6,558 nt of DNA. It comes from an uncultured Peptococcaceae bacterium. Its GTDB lineage: Bacteria > Bacillota > Desulfotomaculia > Desulfotomaculales > Desulfocucumaceae. The stretch is taken from assembly GCA_958417755.1 (NCBI GenBank), contig CATZDY010000136.1, positions 1 to 6,558 of the forward strand, in the 5' to 3' direction. Both the position numbers and the translations under genes were made by a program. Positions 6,202 to 6,558 of this stretch are shown piece after piece; the first letter of the stretch is position 1, and every line of letters starts with the position of its first letter. The notes beneath the pieces were generated by a model. The model did no database searches and was not told the DNA's origin. It saw only the letters and a program-made list of their open reading frames with translations.

Positions 6202-6230
6202 ATTTTAAAATATTAAAAGCATAAATACAA
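6202..6230 (-). promoter_or_regulatory. Candidate promoter of the 88-residue gene
   Basis: On the minus strand TTGTAT (6230-6225), a 17-base spacer, then TAAAAT (6207-6202). It starts 11 bases past the terminator of the upstream gene and would give an A-rich leader of about 60 bases. Placement between a terminator and a strong ribosome binding site supports it; the hexamer match alone is modest. Confidence 0.4.
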
Positions 6231-6240
6231 TATGTAGCAT

Positions 6241-6264
6241 AAAAATAACCCTATATACTAGGGT
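6241..6264 (-). terminator. Terminator of the right-edge gene
   Basis: On the minus strand ACCCTA, a 5-base loop, TAGGGT (6264-6248), then TATTTTT (6247-6241). The stem has only 6 pairs but is GC-containing, has a clear T run and begins 4 bases after the stop at 6269. Confidence 0.7.
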
Positions 6265-6268
6265 CTCA

Positions 6269-6558
6269 TCATGATTCACACCCATCATCAGAACATTTTA
6301 AGGCCTTGCTTTTTCTTGTCTGATGAAGATTTTGATTGTGTTGGATAATTTGATGTGCCTTTTCTACATGGCTTAAAAATACTTTTTCCCAATATTTTTG
6401 CACAAGTTCATAATTGATTTTCATCAAATCTTCCATTGGGCATGTTACAATGAGCCTGTGATCAATCCCTTTCAATACAGCAATATGTTTTCCACTATCT
6501 TCATGATAAATATCTGTCACCTTAAAAAAAAGATCACAACAATGAGACTTCCGTCCTA
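6269..6558 (-). CDS. Unrecognised protein, 3' end only (cut by right edge)
   Basis: I do not recognise this gene. The frame is open from the right edge to the TGA at 6269-6271, showing 95 residues. A GTG at 6520 could be taken as a start, but it has no ribosome binding site (a T run precedes it), and the residues upstream, GRKSHCCDLFFKVTDIY, run smoothly into the rest, so the real start is probably beyond the edge. The visible part looks like beta strands (CCDLFFKVTDIYHEDSGKHIAVLKGI, DHRLIVTCP), then a long helical stretch (EDLMKINYELVQKYWEKVFLSHVEKAHQIIQ), then a polar tail with CSDDGC. Five cysteines and several histidines are present, which might bind metal, but no known motif is seen. A terminator follows directly. 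Confidence 0.6.
   Translation of the reverse strand, partial: GRKSHCCDLFFKVTDIYHEDSGKHIAVLKGIDHRLIVTCPMEDLMKINYELVQKYWEKVFLSHVEKAHQIIQHNQNLHQTRKSKALKCSDDGCES

Overview
The window looks like a chromosomal segment of a low-GC Gram-positive anaerobe, probably a member of the Clostridia. The grounds are AT-rich DNA, strong AGGAGG-type ribosome binding sites, a Bacillus/Clostridium-style aspartokinase, and a tandem pair of nitrogenase-like proteins typical of anaerobes. I cannot name the genus from sequence alone. No rRNA, tRNA, CRISPR array, insertion sequence or recognised riboswitch was seen.

Layout. (1) Positions 2-2045, plus strand: the 3' part of one nitrogenase component 1-type gene, cut by the left edge, followed by a complete second one that overlaps it by 35 bases. 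Together they would form the two-subunit (NifD/NifK-like) core of a nitrogenase-family oxidoreductase. Both lack cysteine or histidine ligands of true nitrogenase, so this is not a nitrogen-fixation enzyme. Its substrate is unknown and it is the most interesting item here. (2) Positions 2051-2090: a perfect 19-bp hairpin, a shared terminator between convergent operons. (3) Positions 2099-5562, minus strand: a compact operon in transcription order hom - thrB - lysC, encoding homoserine dehydrogenase, homoserine kinase and aspartate kinase. lysC carries an internal ribosome binding site and start that would make a separate 163-residue regulatory subunit, as in Bacillus subtilis aspartokinase II. 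(4) Positions 5563-5866: a gene-free stretch of about 300 bases with two candidate promoters for hom, a small palindrome next to the hom ribosome binding site, and a strong 18-bp hairpin that ends the next unit. (5) Positions 5867-6133, minus strand: an unrecognised 88-residue acidic protein with its own promoter-like sequence. (6) Positions 6241-6264: a small terminator. (7) Positions 6269-6558, minus strand: the 3' end of another unrecognised gene that runs off the right edge.

How the genes work together. LysC phosphorylates aspartate, Hom reduces aspartate semialdehyde to homoserine, and ThrB phosphorylates homoserine, so the operon feeds threonine (and through shared intermediates methionine and lysine). 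The aspartate semialdehyde dehydrogenase (asd) and threonine synthase (thrC) are not in the window. The nitrogenase-like pair is a separate, convergent unit with no visible functional link to the amino-acid operon.
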